A stretch of DNA of 64,000 nucleotides from Glaciecola sp. XM2 (GCF_018595715.1 NZ_JAHEOJ010000026.1:186001-250000), one strand, 5' to 3'. Counted from the first letter of the stretch, positions 29,907 to 40,339 are shown. Program-made: numbers and translations. Notes: generated by a model not told the origin, from the letters alone.

Positions 29907-30977
29907 CTAGACTGCTTGCTCAACGCTTTCATCATTTTCAGCGTGCGTTTTGGGTTCAGAGTCGGCAGACAATAACAATGCTAACCACTTAGTCTCTTCT
30001 CGTGATTCCATCGCAATTTTCACGACCATGGTCAACGGCACGGATAACAACATGCCAACACTGCCTAACAACCAGCCCCAAAAAATTAACGATAAAAATA
30101 CCACGAGCGTAGACAAACCTAAACCCCGCCCCATGAATCTTGGTTCGATGACATTACCCATCACCATATTAACGATCACAAAGCCAAGCCCCGCCAGCCC
30201 AGCTTTCGCAAAGCCAAACTCCACAAACGCCATGAAAACAGCTGGCACAGCCGCAATGATAGAGCCAATATTTGGAATAAAGTTGAGCATAAATGCAAGC
30301 ACTGCCCATAACAAAAAGTGGTCGACACCCAATACGTATAACCACAGCCCAATAACCACTCCGGTGCCAAGACTGACCACCATTTTGATGCCTAAATACT
30401 GATTTACCGATGTTAAAAATTTATCGATATGTTTAAGCTCCATATCTGGGTCGGCCATGGCAACGTGCACTCGTCTTGGCATGCTGTCTGCCTCAAAGAG
30501 CATGAAAATAACGGTCAAGAGAATTAAGAATACGTTAGATAAAACGGTACCCATACCGGTAATAAAGTTGGTTGCCACAGACATCGCCATGCCTGGGTCG
30601 AGGTGCTCACGAATCAGCTCTTGGTTAATATCAATATTTAAACGCGACAGCTGTTCAACTATCCAAGCAAACTCCCCCCCTAATTGCTCTCGATAGTTCG
30701 GAAGATTTTGCCTAAACTCAGCAAGAGATTGGGTAATTAAGCCGGCCAGCATAAAACCAATTACCACCATTATCAGTATAACTAAGCTAATAGACATCCA
30801 TCGTGGGATTTTGTATTGAGCTGTCCAGTTAATGATTGGGCTTACCGCAATGGCGATAAATGCAGACAGCAGCAGGGGGATCACAATAACACTTGCCGCT
30901 TTAATGCCCGCCATAACAATCACAACCGCGGCCATCACCAATATGACTTTAGATGTGGGTGACGATTTTAATTCCAT
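29907..30977 (-). CDS. AI-2E family transporter (PerM/TqsA type)
   Basis: 356 residues with about eight hydrophobic segments and the conserved 'FIPNIGSIIAAVPAV' and 'VIEPRFMGRGLGLSTLVVF' blocks of the UPF0118/AI-2E family. Members export signalling molecules or act as Na+/H+ antiporters; the substrate cannot be told here. A GTG two codons upstream (30983) is an alternative start. It is divergent from folX. Confidence 0.88.
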   Translation of the reverse strand: MELKSSPTSKVILVMAAVVIVMAGIKAASVIVIPLLLSAFIAIAVSPIINWTAQYKIPRWMSISLVILIMVVIGFMLAGLITQSLAEFRQNLPNYREQLGGEFAWIVEQLSRLNIDINQELIREHLDPGMAMSVATNFITGMGTVLSNVFLILLTVIFMLFEADSMPRRVHVAMADPDMELKHIDKFLTSVNQYLGIKMVVSLGTGVVIGLWLYVLGVDHFLLWAVLAFMLNFIPNIGSIIAAVPAVFMAFVEFGFAKAGLAGLGFVIVNMVMGNVIEPRFMGRGLGLSTLVVFLSLIFWGWLLGSVGMLLSVPLTMVVKIAMESREETKWLALLLSADSEPKTHAENDESVEQAV

Positions 30978-31053
30978 GAACACGTTCCAATTACATTACG
31001 ATTTATCATTATAAGTATGAGTAACAATTAACCATTAAGGAAGAAGTATCTCA

Positions 31054-31419
31054 ATGAATTTAGATCTTGCCACGATTCGCATCAAAAATCTTCGTTTACG
31101 CACCTACATTGGCATTAATGAAGATGAAATTAAAAATCAACAGGACGTGGTGATCAACGTTACCATTAAATATGACGCAAAGCGCGCAACCGACTCTGAC
31201 CAGATGGCCGACGCGCTCAATTATAAAACAATTACTAAAGCGATCATTCGTTTGGTAGAAGATAACCGTTTTTCTTTATTAGAAAAGCTCACTGCAGACG
31301 TACTCGCCATTGCAGCCGACCATCCTTGGGTAATAACTGCTGAAGCTGAGGTCGATAAACCTCATGCTCTACGATTCTCTGATTCGGTATCGCTAGCCAT
31401 TTCCTGCACAAAGGATTAA
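31054..31419 (+). CDS. folX: Dihydroneopterin triphosphate 2'-epimerase
   Basis: A tunnelling-fold enzyme of 121 residues related to FolB. '[18 protein letters not shown]' and '[14 protein letters not shown]' match FolX more closely than FolB. It epimerises dihydroneopterin triphosphate to the monapterin form, feeding tetrahydromonapterin synthesis. GGAAG ribosome site. Five bases separate it from the yfcH-like gene, the same pair as in E. coli. Confidence 0.93.
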   Translation: MNLDLATIRIKNLRLRTYIGINEDEIKNQQDVVINVTIKYDAKRATDSDQMADALNYKTITKAIIRLVEDNRFSLLEKLTADVLAIAADHPWVITAEAEVDKPHALRFSDSVSLAISCTKD

Positions 31420-31424
31420 TTACT

Positions 31425-32315
31425 ATGAAGTCAGTCTTGCTCACGGGTGGCACCGGCCTTATTGGTCGCCATTTAGTTAAAAAATTAAGTGACAAATATG
31501 CGGTTACGGTTGTTAGTCGTGATCCGAAGCGAGCGTTACGTTTGCTTGGCAATAACGTTAAGGCCATCACGCAAGAAGACTTAGTAAACATTGACGACTA
31601 CCAAATTGTGATCAATCTTGCCGGTGAGCCTATTGCCGACAAACGATGGTCACAGACACAAAAAGAACGCATATGCCGGTCAAGATGGGATATTACTGAA
31701 CAACTCGTTGAACTCATTAATACCTCCCTTGCGCCTCCAGAAGTATTTATTAGCGGTTCTGCTATTGGAATCTATGGCCGTCAAGACGACACGCCAATTA
31801 GCGAAGACTTCACAGACTTCCATGAGGAATTTAGCAGAGAAATATGCGCAAAATGGGAAGCTATCGCCAACCAAGCACAAACACGTGTGTGTATTCTTCG
31901 CACCGGTGTTGTGTTGGCAGACGATGGCGGCGCATTATCAAAGATGCTCATGCCTTTCAGGCTTGGCTTAGGCGGCCCTATTGGTGACGGCAAGCAATTT
32001 ATGTCTTGGATACATATTGAAGACATGGTGCGCGGCATTGAATTTTTAATTGAAAACGAGCAATGTTCTGGACCGTTCAACTTCACCTCGCCAAAACCTG
32101 CTAGCAATGCGTTTTTTGCGCATAAATTATGTAAACGTTTGGACCGCCCGTGTATTTTCACCACCCCAACTTTTGCAGTAAAACTGCTGATGGGAGAATC
32201 TTCTGATCTGGTGATTTATGGGCAAAAAGTAATACCAATGCGCCTTGAAGCGGCAGGCTTCCACTTTTCTTATCCAGTCTTAGTGGATGCACTAGCGGCG
32301 TTGGATTTACGCTAA
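31425..32315 (+). CDS. yfcH: TIGR01777-type NAD-dependent epimerase, YfcH-like
   Basis: An extended SDR protein of 296 residues. The dinucleotide loop 'LLTGGTGLIGRHL' starts at residue 5; 'FISGSAIGIYG' carries the SDR serine and tyrosine; a DUF1731 C-terminal segment ends the protein. Substrate unknown. Operonic with folX, so a pterin-related role is often suspected. Confidence 0.9.
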   Translation: MKSVLLTGGTGLIGRHLVKKLSDKYAVTVVSRDPKRALRLLGNNVKAITQEDLVNIDDYQIVINLAGEPIADKRWSQTQKERICRSRWDITEQLVELINTSLAPPEVFISGSAIGIYGRQDDTPISEDFTDFHEEFSREICAKWEAIANQAQTRVCILRTGVVLADDGGALSKMLMPFRLGLGGPIGDGKQFMSWIHIEDMVRGIEFLIENEQCSGPFNFTSPKPASNAFFAHKLCKRLDRPCIFTTPTFAVKLLMGESSDLVIYGQKVIPMRLEAAGFHFSYPVLVDALAALDLR

Positions 32316-32355
32316 AGATTATGTTGCCGGTACTCCCTTATAAGAGCTGCGCGCG

Positions 32356-32940
32356 GTGAATTACATCGCGCACATTCACCTCGCCCACCTAAGCTCAAGC
32401 AGTATGTTAGGGAATTTCCTAGGCGATTTTGTAAAGGGGTCATCTTTTGAGCATCTGCCAGACCACATACAATCAGGCGTGCGTTTGCATCGCGCGGTAG
32501 ATTCATTTACCGATGCCCACCCAATTATTCAAAACTTAAGGACTGCTTTTCCTACTGATCTTAGGCGCATGTCGGGGGTGATCATTGATATATATTTTGA
32601 CCATCTACTGTGCACGCATTGGCAGCGTTTCAATTCACAAGCGCTTGAGGCTGTCCTAAATGCGTTTTACAACGAAGTAGCCGACACCAATGTGCCTGTC
32701 GAAGGCCGATTTGTGGCGGTGAAACAAGGCTTACTGAACTATCGATGGCTTGCAGATTATCAGCATCGGGACGGCTGCATTCGCGCATATTTTCAAATTG
32801 AAAAACGCCTCAACCATAAAATCACCTTTGCTGAAAAAGCCAATCGCTTTCTCCTTTCACATCATGACGTTTTTGAAACTGCCTTTCTTGAATTTTATCC
32901 TCACGTCATTGAGCACTCGCAAAATCAAACCAAAGCGTAA
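32356..32940 (+). CDS. acpH: Acyl carrier protein phosphodiesterase
   Basis: An HD-fold-derived hydrolase of 194 residues that removes the 4'-phosphopantetheine arm from ACP. 'NYIAHIHLAHLSS', 'MLGNFLGDFVKG', 'HRAVDSFTDAHP' and 'DIYFDHLLCTHW' are the conserved metal-binding blocks. The start is a GTG; the preceding AGAGCTG is a weak ribosome site. It follows yfcH by 40 bases and may be read from the same message. Confidence 0.92.
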   Translation: MNYIAHIHLAHLSSSSMLGNFLGDFVKGSSFEHLPDHIQSGVRLHRAVDSFTDAHPIIQNLRTAFPTDLRRMSGVIIDIYFDHLLCTHWQRFNSQALEAVLNAFYNEVADTNVPVEGRFVAVKQGLLNYRWLADYQHRDGCIRAYFQIEKRLNHKITFAEKANRFLLSHHDVFETAFLEFYPHVIEHSQNQTKA

Positions 32941-33017
32941 GAATTCCCTGTACTATTGACTCTGAGTATCGATAATACCTGGGTAAATCAGCAAAACTAT
33001 ATGGACAAACTAAAAAC

Positions 33018-34088
33018 ATGAGTGAGAACAATGCGATGCAAAATGACGAAATTGAACTGATTGTTGGCAATTCCAGCGCTAACTTTTCAGGCGTCACTTC
33101 CACCATGTTACAAGTCTTATCTCATCAACGTAGCATGATAAATGTACGGGTGATGGGGAAACACTTTTTGACTGATCCAAGCGTGTACATTAGCTTTTGG
33201 CAAACCGTGAAACTATGTAGGAAGCCACTAACAAATGGAAAGTGGCGAATCTTCCATGCCCGTAGAGTCGATGAGATGATCCAAGGTGTATTGCTCAAAT
33301 ACATATTTGGCGCAAAAATTAAGTTAGTGTTTAGTTCCGCTGCACAACGCAAGCGCTCAGGGTTAACCGTATGGCTTACTCGCAAAATGGACGGCGTCAT
33401 CGCTGTGAGCAACCGCTCTGCATCCTATATTGAAAACGACGTGGATATGGTAAACCCCCATGGTATCCAAATAGACGACTATACGCCCGCGCCTGATAAG
33501 CAAAAAGCCTGGGAGGCACTTGGCTTTGGTGGCAAATACGGTATTGGGATCTTAGGGCGCGTACGCAAACAAAAAGGCGTGCACTTATTTGTGCGAGGCT
33601 GTATTGAGACCTTACAAAAATACCCTGATTACCATGGCTTAGTAGTTGGCGCGATTTCTAGCAGTAACCAAGCCTTTGTTGATGAGCTTAAAGAAGAGAT
33701 TGAGAAAGCGGGCTTAAGTGACAGAATAACCTTTACCGGTGAGCTTCCGTTTGAACAAATACCCACAATATTTAGTGCCCTTAGCGTCGTTTGCGCGCTC
33801 AGTGATAATGAAGGTTTTGGACTTACCGTATTAGAGGCAATGAGCAGTGGTGCTGCAGTTCTGGCCACCGAGGCAGGTGCTTGGGAGGATATCATTCGCC
33901 CTGGCGTTGACGGTTATATAGTGCCGGTGAATGACCAGAGCGCGGTGAATGAAAAGTTAAACGAAATACTATCTGATCATAACGCTCTGAGCGCCATGGG
34001 ACAAAGCGGGCGCGAGAGAGTTGAACAGCAATACAGCGTGCAAGACGAAGCAAGACGTCTTGTAGACTATTTCCGCACATTACAATAA
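33018..34088 (+). CDS. GT4-family glycosyltransferase, LPS-core mannosyltransferase-like
   Basis: 356 residues, GT-B fold. The C-terminal half has 'GILGRVRKQKGVHLFVRG' (sugar-nucleotide binding start) and the EX7E motif in 'EGFGLTVLEAMSSG' near residue 265. The best resemblance is to LpcC-type lipopolysaccharide core mannosyltransferases, but donor and acceptor are not decidable. It is a lone glycosyltransferase, not in a polysaccharide cluster, which suggests a core-oligosaccharide role. No signal peptide or membrane helix. Confidence 0.85.
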   Translation: MSENNAMQNDEIELIVGNSSANFSGVTSTMLQVLSHQRSMINVRVMGKHFLTDPSVYISFWQTVKLCRKPLTNGKWRIFHARRVDEMIQGVLLKYIFGAKIKLVFSSAAQRKRSGLTVWLTRKMDGVIAVSNRSASYIENDVDMVNPHGIQIDDYTPAPDKQKAWEALGFGGKYGIGILGRVRKQKGVHLFVRGCIETLQKYPDYHGLVVGAISSSNQAFVDELKEEIEKAGLSDRITFTGELPFEQIPTIFSALSVVCALSDNEGFGLTVLEAMSSGAAVLATEAGAWEDIIRPGVDGYIVPVNDQSAVNEKLNEILSDHNALSAMGQSGRERVEQQYSVQDEARRLVDYFRTLQ

Positions 34089-34092
34089 GGCC

Positions 34093-34995
34093 TTAAGCTT
34101 TATCCACTTTGTCGCTTTGGGTGTGTATGGTTAGCGCACCATCTAGGTGGATATCACGTTGTGGGAAGGCTATCACAATGCCATTTTGCTCAAACAGCTC
34201 GTCAATCGCATAACGCACGTTACTTCTGACTACGCGCAAATCTATGCCTGAAGTGGCGTTTATCCAAAAGAAGGCTTCAAACGCTAGTGCGTTATCACCA
34301 AAGTCGTCAAATATAATAATCGGTGCAGGCTCAGACATGATTTCAGACTGCTGCTTCACCGCTTGCTCAATTAGCTGAGACACTAAACGTGCAGGAGAAC
34401 CATACGCCACCCCCACCTTTACCGAAGTTCTCATGACATGATCTATCAACGTCCAATTCACCACAGTATTTTCAAGTAACTTACTGTTTGGGATCAGCAT
34501 GTGCACACCATCTACACGCCTTATGCGGGTGGAGCGTGTATTGATGGATTCAACAGTACCCTTTGCGACGTTATCGATTTCTAGAAAGTCAGCAATTCTA
34601 ATGGGGCGCTCCCACATTAAAATCCAGCCGCTGATAAAGTTATTAATGATGTTTTGCGCACCAAAACCCACACCGATTGCAATTGCACCAGACACAAACG
34701 CAAATGCTGTGAGCGGCACGTTTACCAACTCTAGCGTAGTTATAAACAACACCACAAGCGCAACCACGTTATATACGCGCCTAAACAGATGCGCTACGTC
34801 TGGCTCTACATGATTGGCTTTTAATCTGCGAAAGATGAAGTTACCAAGCCACTTAATAACGAAAATGCTGATGACCAAATAGGTAGGGACAATTAATATC
34901 TCACCAACGGTAACTTCATATTCACCGTAACTAAACACCACAAAATTGATGATTGAATAGAGTGATTCGACGAAGATGTTTACCTGTTCATTCAT
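34093..34995 (-). CDS. Small-conductance mechanosensitive channel (MscS family)
   Basis: 300 residues: three hydrophobic segments (about 20-45, 60-80, 85-115) and a cytoplasmic MscS domain. The pore-lining TM3 is 'AFVSGAIAIGVGFGAQNIINNF', split here as Gly/Ala-rich packing followed by the hinge; 'GTVESINTRSTRIR' and 'VHMLIPNSKLLENTVVNW' are the beta-domain marks. It protects against hypo-osmotic shock. Convergent with the glycosyltransferase, with four bases between stops. Confidence 0.9.
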   Translation of the reverse strand: MNEQVNIFVESLYSIINFVVFSYGEYEVTVGEILIVPTYLVISIFVIKWLGNFIFRRLKANHVEPDVAHLFRRVYNVVALVVLFITTLELVNVPLTAFAFVSGAIAIGVGFGAQNIINNFISGWILMWERPIRIADFLEIDNVAKGTVESINTRSTRIRRVDGVHMLIPNSKLLENTVVNWTLIDHVMRTSVKVGVAYGSPARLVSQLIEQAVKQQSEIMSEPAPIIIFDDFGDNALAFEAFFWINATSGIDLRVVRSNVRYAIDELFEQNGIVIAFPQRDIHLDGALTIHTQSDKVDKA

Positions 34996-35110
34996 AAATC
35001 GCGCTTGCTCCTTGTGGCTTTAATTAAGTCACCATAATATACATCGGTAACAGGTATTAACATTTAAACGTATTGCCGTTCCATTCTACAAGGTTAACTG
35101 CGCCTAATTG

Positions 35111-36382
35111 CTACTGCTTATAGACTTTCCCGTCTTTCATCACAAAGGTGACTGTTTCCATTAGGTCAATATCTTCAATAGGATTGCCATCAACCGCTAT
35201 GATGTCGGCTAAAAATCCCGTTTTGATTTGTCCTAAAGAGGCTTCTTGCTTTAATAATTTAGCGCTGTTAATCGTCGCAGCCTGCAGCGATTGCATTGGC
35301 GTCATGCCAAAGCGGACCATACGTGAAAACTGCTTACCGTTATCGCCATGTGGATAAATGGCCGCATCAGATCCAAACACCATATTTGCGCCCGCCTGAA
35401 CTGCACGTCTGAAGCTTTCGCGCTGCGCGGCGGATACTTGCTTTTCTTTGTTGATGTTCTCTTCAGGAACGCCATTTGCCACTCCAAAGGCGAGCGTATA
35501 TTCGGTATTGTAGATATCGCAAGATAGATACGTGCCATATTTGATGGCTAATTCAATGGCCTCGTCATCCATAAAACTGCAATGCTCTATAGAATCAATA
35601 CCCGCTCTAATGGCGGCCTTAATGCCTTCTGTACCGTGTGCATGAGCTGCGGCAACTAAACCGCGCATATGCGCCTCTTCCACCGCGGCTCTTATTTCAT
35701 CCTCAGTAAGTTGCTGAATACCCACTTTGGTGCCTTTTGAAAATACACCGCCGGTGGCGCACACTTTTATCGTATTAGCGCCATATTTTATGTTTTCACG
35801 TACTTTGGCGCGCACTGCCCATGGACCATCGGCAGCACCTGCTGACAAACTTTGTGCCTCTGGTGGTGAGAAATTATCATCGCAATGCCCACCCGTTATG
35901 CCAACAGAATGCCCTGCTGCCCATATGCGCGGCCCCGGGACCTCACCCGCATTGATGCCATCTCGCACTCCAATAACAGAATAACCTTTAGCGCCAAGGT
36001 TTCGCACAGTAGTGAAACCAGCCATAAGGGTCAGTTCAGCATTTTTGACTGCTTTAACGGTCATTCGAGGGACGGAATTACCTCGGGAGGCTAAAAAATT
36101 ATCAGCCGCATCGGATGTTAAATGCACATGCATGTCCATCAGCCCTGGAATCAACGTTTTACCACTTAAATCTATAACTTCTGCGTCGGCATTTACCTGA
36201 ATCTCGCCTTGCGTCGCCACTTCAATGATGATGTTGTCTTCAATGAGCACCGAAACATTTTTCACTACTTTGCCATTTTCAGTATCAATTAAAGCGTCAG
36301 CGTTGATTAGCGTTTGTTTGGAAAGTACGTTTAATGATATGGCCAACAAAGCAGTGCCAAATAAGAAGGAAGATAATTTCAT
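35111..36382 (-). CDS. Exported amidohydrolase (Xaa-Pro dipeptidase / imidazolonepropionase-like)
   Basis: 423 residues with a signal peptide ending near residue 21. Metal ligands of the amidohydrolase superfamily are all visible: H-V-H in 'LMDMHVHL', Lys in 'IKVCATGG', His in 'AAAHAHG' and 'SIEHCSFM', and Asp in 'FGSDAAIYPHG'. Close families cleave Xaa-Pro or Xaa-Arg/Lys dipeptides. A TTG three codons upstream gives the longer frame; the ATG at 36382 starts a normal signal peptide. Single gene. Confidence 0.88.
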   Translation of the reverse strand: MKLSSFLFGTALLAISLNVLSKQTLINADALIDTENGKVVKNVSVLIEDNIIIEVATQGEIQVNADAEVIDLSGKTLIPGLMDMHVHLTSDAADNFLASRGNSVPRMTVKAVKNAELTLMAGFTTVRNLGAKGYSVIGVRDGINAGEVPGPRIWAAGHSVGITGGHCDDNFSPPEAQSLSAGAADGPWAVRAKVRENIKYGANTIKVCATGGVFSKGTKVGIQQLTEDEIRAAVEEAHMRGLVAAAHAHGTEGIKAAIRAGIDSIEHCSFMDDEAIELAIKYGTYLSCDIYNTEYTLAFGVANGVPEENINKEKQVSAAQRESFRRAVQAGANMVFGSDAAIYPHGDNGKQFSRMVRFGMTPMQSLQAATINSAKLLKQEASLGQIKTGFLADIIAVDGNPIEDIDLMETVTFVMKDGKVYKQ

Positions 36383-36441
36383 GAAACTCAACTATGTGAA
36401 ACAAAGATGTTTCAAGAATAGTCGCTTTTGCTAAAAATAAC

Positions 36442-36469
36442 AAAGGCATGCAACGATTTGCATGCCTTT
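36442..36469 (-). terminator. Intrinsic terminator of the DUF1232 gene
   Basis: A 12-bp perfect stem AAAGGCATGCAA / TTGCATGCCTTT with a CGAT loop, bordered by T-runs, 30 bases after the DUF1232 gene on the minus strand. Confidence 0.88.
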
Positions 36470-36500
36470 TTAGACTAACGTTTTATAAGCTCTGGCAGTA

Positions 36501-37028
36501 TTAACGAGAGAATAAACGACGCTTACGACGCATATTAGAGCGTAGCTCTGTGCGTTTACCCTCTAACCAACTCTCGCGGTTAACATTGGCGTCTGAGCCT
36601 CTGCGACTCTCTTCGGTTGAGCGGAAGTCACAAAATTGCTTGTAGGCTACCAGATCTTGAGATAAATCTTGAATAACCAATTCAATCATGATCGCATCGT
36701 CAACATAGCCTAAGCCAGGGATATTATCGGGAACTAAATCATGCGGTTCACTAAAATAAGCCAGTGACGTTAAGATATCGACTTTTTCTTCTTCGGGCAT
36801 TTGCCATTCTGGATCTTCTAAGGCGCTAATTAATGTTTCAAGAGAGTTCAAGCGTGTTCTTACAAAATCAGGAAGATTCGAATTTTCCATATCAGTACAC
36901 ACCGCTCTCGCTTTTGCTAATACTTCTTGTGAAGAGTATTTGCGCGCTTTGTCGATGGCTACCTGCATCAAGCTTCTAAAGTGGTCTAAATCGCTATCAG
37001 AAAGCTCGAAACTAATTTGAATGGTCAT
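36501..37028 (-). CDS. YkvA/DUF1232 family protein
   Basis: 175 residues. The DUF1232 signature 'SEPHDLVPDNIPGLGYVDDAI' (shown in part: DLVPDNIPGLGYVDDA) is near residues 95-115. Unlike many family members there is no obvious membrane helix; the N-terminal 90 residues are helical and charged, and the C-terminus is strongly basic (RRKRRLFSR). Function unknown. AAGGA eight bases before the ATG supports the start. Upstream, 78 bases separate it from the ybbP end. Confidence 0.85.
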   Translation of the reverse strand: MTIQISFELSDSDLDHFRSLMQVAIDKARKYSSQEVLAKARAVCTDMENSNLPDFVRTRLNSLETLISALEDPEWQMPEEEKVDILTSLAYFSEPHDLVPDNIPGLGYVDDAIMIELVIQDLSQDLVAYKQFCDFRSTEESRRGSDANVNRESWLEGKRTELRSNMRRKRRLFSR

Positions 37029-37106
37029 GCATGTTGTCCTTATTATTATAGATACCCTACATTAAACAGACGATCTTCGTCTGTCAATGGCGTGTTTATG
37101 TGCAAG

Positions 37107-39623
37107 TTACACCATTTTACGCAATAAATGCCCCGTGTTAAGCGATAATAATCGCCAACAGCCGATTGCGCCAAGTAAACCAACCACAATTGAGCCTGCG
37201 GCCGGCGCGATTGCCCAGTATTCAAAATGCAATGATGCCGGCATTTGGAATACGCGCGTTTGCAGCATGTATAAACTAAATTCATTGGCAAGGGCCGCCA
37301 TCAAGCCAGCCACCGTGCCTATGATAATGAACTCATTTATCACGCTAAACCGAATGCTAGTACCTTTTAATCCAAGTGTGCGCAGTATCGCGAGTTCCTG
37401 TAGGCGCTCATCCATACTTGCCTGCACTTGCGCGATAAGCACCAATGCACCTGCAACTAGTACCAGCACCAAAATAAACTCCACCGCCATCGACACCTGT
37501 TCAATAATGTCGCGTAGTTGATTGATTCGCGCATCAACGTCAAACAATGTCACGCTTGCGAACGGCGCCATTAAGCTTGAGATTTCTGATTTGCGAGACT
37601 CATCAAGATTAAAGCTTGTAATGTAGGTGGCACTGAAGTTCTCAACCGCTTTTGGATGCAGCACAAAGAAGAAGTTGGGCTGCAAGGTTTGCCAGTCCAC
37701 TTCGCGCATACTAGTAACGGTGGCGGTAACAACTTCGCTACCTATATTAAATGTCAGCACATCACCCATGCCGATATCTAAACGACGCGCTACCTCGGTC
37801 TCAAGGGAAATAGGTACTGGTTCGCCTTCTTGCCAATTGTCGTGCCACTCACCTTCAACCACCACGTTGCCCTTCTGCAACACGGTGCTCCAACTCAGGT
37901 TAGCCTCACGACCCAAACCTTGACGGCCCTCGTTGGCCACTTCCTCATCTTCTTTAGTGATTTCAGTGCGTACTTGCTCATCGTTAACCGCAACAAAGCG
38001 TCCTCTGGCAACCGGATAAAACGTTTCATAGCTGACATTGTTGTTATCGAAATGCTCTTTAAGGGCTTCTTTTTGATCTTCTGTGACATTTGAGATGAAG
38101 TAGTTTGGCGTGCCTTCTGGCAGTTGGTCTCGCCACTGCTCTACCATGTCGTTACGCATTACCAGTACAACAAGCAGTAGCATGATGGTGATGGCAAAAC
38201 TGATAAGCTGTACAGAATTACCCATCGCGCGGCGTCGAATGCGTGCCCAAGCTAACGTCCATGCGCCCATAGAGCCACTGCCGAGCTTGCGGCCAAGTAA
38301 AATAAGCAAATACGTCATGCCCAGCAAGCTGATTACCAAGATGATGCCTGAAGCAAACAAGATACTGCTGATTAGCAAGTTTTGACTGTACGTCCACATA
38401 AGTAAAAATACTGCCGAGCCAGAAAAAACAAACTGCAAAGCGCGAGACGAAAGAGTGGCTTCAATATCCTTACGCAATACGCGCAAAGGCGGCACAGAGA
38501 ACAACTGCAGCAGTGGGTATAGCGAGAAGAGTAAGGCGCATACCACGCCGGTAAATACGGCAATGCCAAGCGGGCGCCAATACCACGTATTAAGTGCGAC
38601 CTCTACTTGCCCTGCCAATAGCGTCACTACGGCATTTTGAATCAAATAACCGACAACAACGCCAACCGCAATACCCAACGCCGTAATAAAACAAATCTGC
38701 ATTAAGTAGATTTGACGCACCATGGCTTTGCTTGCGCCTAGGGTTTTCATGATAGCTACTGGATCAAAATGACGTTGAGAATAACGCTGGGCGGCGACTG
38801 CAATAGATACCGCGGCTAAGACAATTGCTAACAGACTTGCGAGCAAGAAGTATTCTTCTGCGCGGGCAACCGAGCGACCAATAGGAGAGTCATCATCAGC
38901 AATACTGGTCCAACGGTGAATTTCACGATTTAGCTGAGGGCGCAACCAGTCATAGTAGGTCTCAAGTTGTGCTGGCTCGCCGGTAAAATAATATTTGTAG
39001 CTTACGCGACTGCCCGGGCCTGTGATGTTGGTAGCTGCGACATCAGCGGCAGACATAAGCAGCATTGGGTCGGTGTTAAATACGCTAAAGCCAGCGTCGG
39101 GTATTTCACTGAGTATTTGAGTAAACCGCAGGGTAGCATCCCCTACTTCGACCATGTCGCCTTTTTCAACGTTGAGCAATTGAAACAGGCGTGAGTCTAT
39201 CCAGACCTCACCGGGCGCCGGCGAATTGTCTACCTCTTGGCCTTGACCAAAAGGGATGTCAGTTACCTTAACGTTTCCCTTAAGTGGATAGGGGTTGTCT
39301 ACTGCGCGTAAATCAGACAAGGCCAGCGCGTCTCCGGCAAACACCATAGAGCGTGTCGACACTTGAAAGGCTGTGTTTAATCCACGGTTTTGCGCCTCTA
39401 AAATCCACGCTTCATCTACGGGTTGTCGCGAGCGAAGTTGTGTATCAGCGGCGATAAACTCCGCGCTTCGATCTGTTAAGGCTTGTTGTAAGCGTTCACT
39501 GAATAATGAAAGGGAGAGGACTGACGCCACTGAGAGTACAATGGCCAAAAGAATAATCGTGAGTTCACCACGGCGAGCTTCATGCTTAAACAAGCGCCAT
39601 GCGAGTTGAAAGTTCATGCCCAT
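37107..39623 (-). CDS. ybbP: FtsX-like ABC transporter permease, YbbP type
   Basis: 838 residues with ten predicted transmembrane helices in two FtsX-like blocks (around 255-415 and 700-830) separated by a large periplasmic domain. This is the MacB-superfamily permease paired with YbbA, thought to work by mechanotransmission across the envelope rather than classical transport; cargo unknown. The start may be Met1 or Met3. It begins two bases after the ybbA stop, so the two are coupled. Confidence 0.92.
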   Translation of the reverse strand: MGMNFQLAWRLFKHEARRGELTIILLAIVLSVASVLSLSLFSERLQQALTDRSAEFIAADTQLRSRQPVDEAWILEAQNRGLNTAFQVSTRSMVFAGDALALSDLRAVDNPYPLKGNVKVTDIPFGQGQEVDNSPAPGEVWIDSRLFQLLNVEKGDMVEVGDATLRFTQILSEIPDAGFSVFNTDPMLLMSAADVAATNITGPGSRVSYKYYFTGEPAQLETYYDWLRPQLNREIHRWTSIADDDSPIGRSVARAEEYFLLASLLAIVLAAVSIAVAAQRYSQRHFDPVAIMKTLGASKAMVRQIYLMQICFITALGIAVGVVVGYLIQNAVVTLLAGQVEVALNTWYWRPLGIAVFTGVVCALLFSLYPLLQLFSVPPLRVLRKDIEATLSSRALQFVFSGSAVFLLMWTYSQNLLISSILFASGIILVISLLGMTYLLILLGRKLGSGSMGAWTLAWARIRRRAMGNSVQLISFAITIMLLLVVLVMRNDMVEQWRDQLPEGTPNYFISNVTEDQKEALKEHFDNNNVSYETFYPVARGRFVAVNDEQVRTEITKEDEEVANEGRQGLGREANLSWSTVLQKGNVVVEGEWHDNWQEGEPVPISLETEVARRLDIGMGDVLTFNIGSEVVTATVTSMREVDWQTLQPNFFFVLHPKAVENFSATYITSFNLDESRKSEISSLMAPFASVTLFDVDARINQLRDIIEQVSMAVEFILVLVLVAGALVLIAQVQASMDERLQELAILRTLGLKGTSIRFSVINEFIIIGTVAGLMAALANEFSLYMLQTRVFQMPASLHFEYWAIAPAAGSIVVGLLGAIGCWRLLSLNTGHLLRKMV

Positions 39624-39625
39624 GC

Positions 39626-40339
39626 TTATTCGCCTCCCGCAATCACTTTCAAGTGTTGGGTCTCTTCTCGCAGCTCACCTGCATTCATGCGCAATTGACG
39701 TTGACAGCGGCTAGCTAATTCGTCGTCATGTGTGACCAGTACTAGGGTCGTATCTGACTCTTGGTTCAGTTTAAAGAGGATTTCTTCCACTTTCTGAGAG
39801 TTTTTTGAATCCAAGTTACCCGTTGGCTCATCGGCAAAAAGTATTTTAGGGTTGGTAATAAATGCACGTGCGATTGCAACACGTTGCTGTTCACCCCCAG
39901 ATAATTGATTTGGGAAGTGATTGGCACGGTGGTCAAGCCCCACTTGCTTGAGAATTTCTAGTGCGCGTTGCTTAGGGTTAGACATCCCGGTAATTTCAGC
40001 CGGTAACATGATGTTCTCAAGAGCGGTAAGGCTTTGCACGAGCATAAAGCTTTGGAAAATAAATCCCACTTTTTCACCACGCAGGCGAGCTCGTTGCTCC
40101 TCGTTCATATCATGCAGGGGCGCACCATCTAAGAAGATATGTCCGCCGCTTACTTCATCAAGCCCTGCTAACAGGCCAAGAAGTGTTGACTTACCTGAGC
40201 CAGACGCCCCTATAATGGCCACAGATTCGCCTTGGTTTACAGCAAAGGTGATCGGTTGAAGGATCTGTAATTCGCCTTCGCTCGTAATCACTTTCTTAAT
40301 CAGACTTTTTGTTTCAATCATTGTAGAGGCCGTGGTCAT
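39626..40339 (-). CDS. ybbA: ABC transporter ATPase, YbbA type
   Basis: 237 residues: Walker [10 protein letters not shown] near residue 45, signature L-S-G-G-E-Q-Q-R near residue 145 and Walker B '[10 protein letters not shown]' near 162. LolD/MacB-like. The frame is open to 40381, but that would run 50 bases into tesA; starts at 40339 or 40321 are more likely. Forms the ATPase of the YbbAP complex and is divergent from tesA as in E. coli. Confidence 0.92.
   Translation of the reverse strand: MTTASTMIETKSLIKKVITSEGELQILQPITFAVNQGESVAIIGASGSGKSTLLGLLAGLDEVSGGHIFLDGAPLHDMNEEQRARLRGEKVGFIFQSFMLVQSLTALENIMLPAEITGMSNPKQRALEILKQVGLDHRANHFPNQLSGGEQQRVAIARAFITNPKILFADEPTGNLDSKNSQKVEEILFKLNQESDTTLVLVTHDDELASRCQRQLRMNAGELREETQHLKVIAGGE

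Noticed and set aside
29950-30402. A 150-codon frame opposite the AI-2E transporter
   Set aside because: Antisense shadow; Asn/Pro/Thr-rich composition typical of the reverse of a hydrophobic protein.
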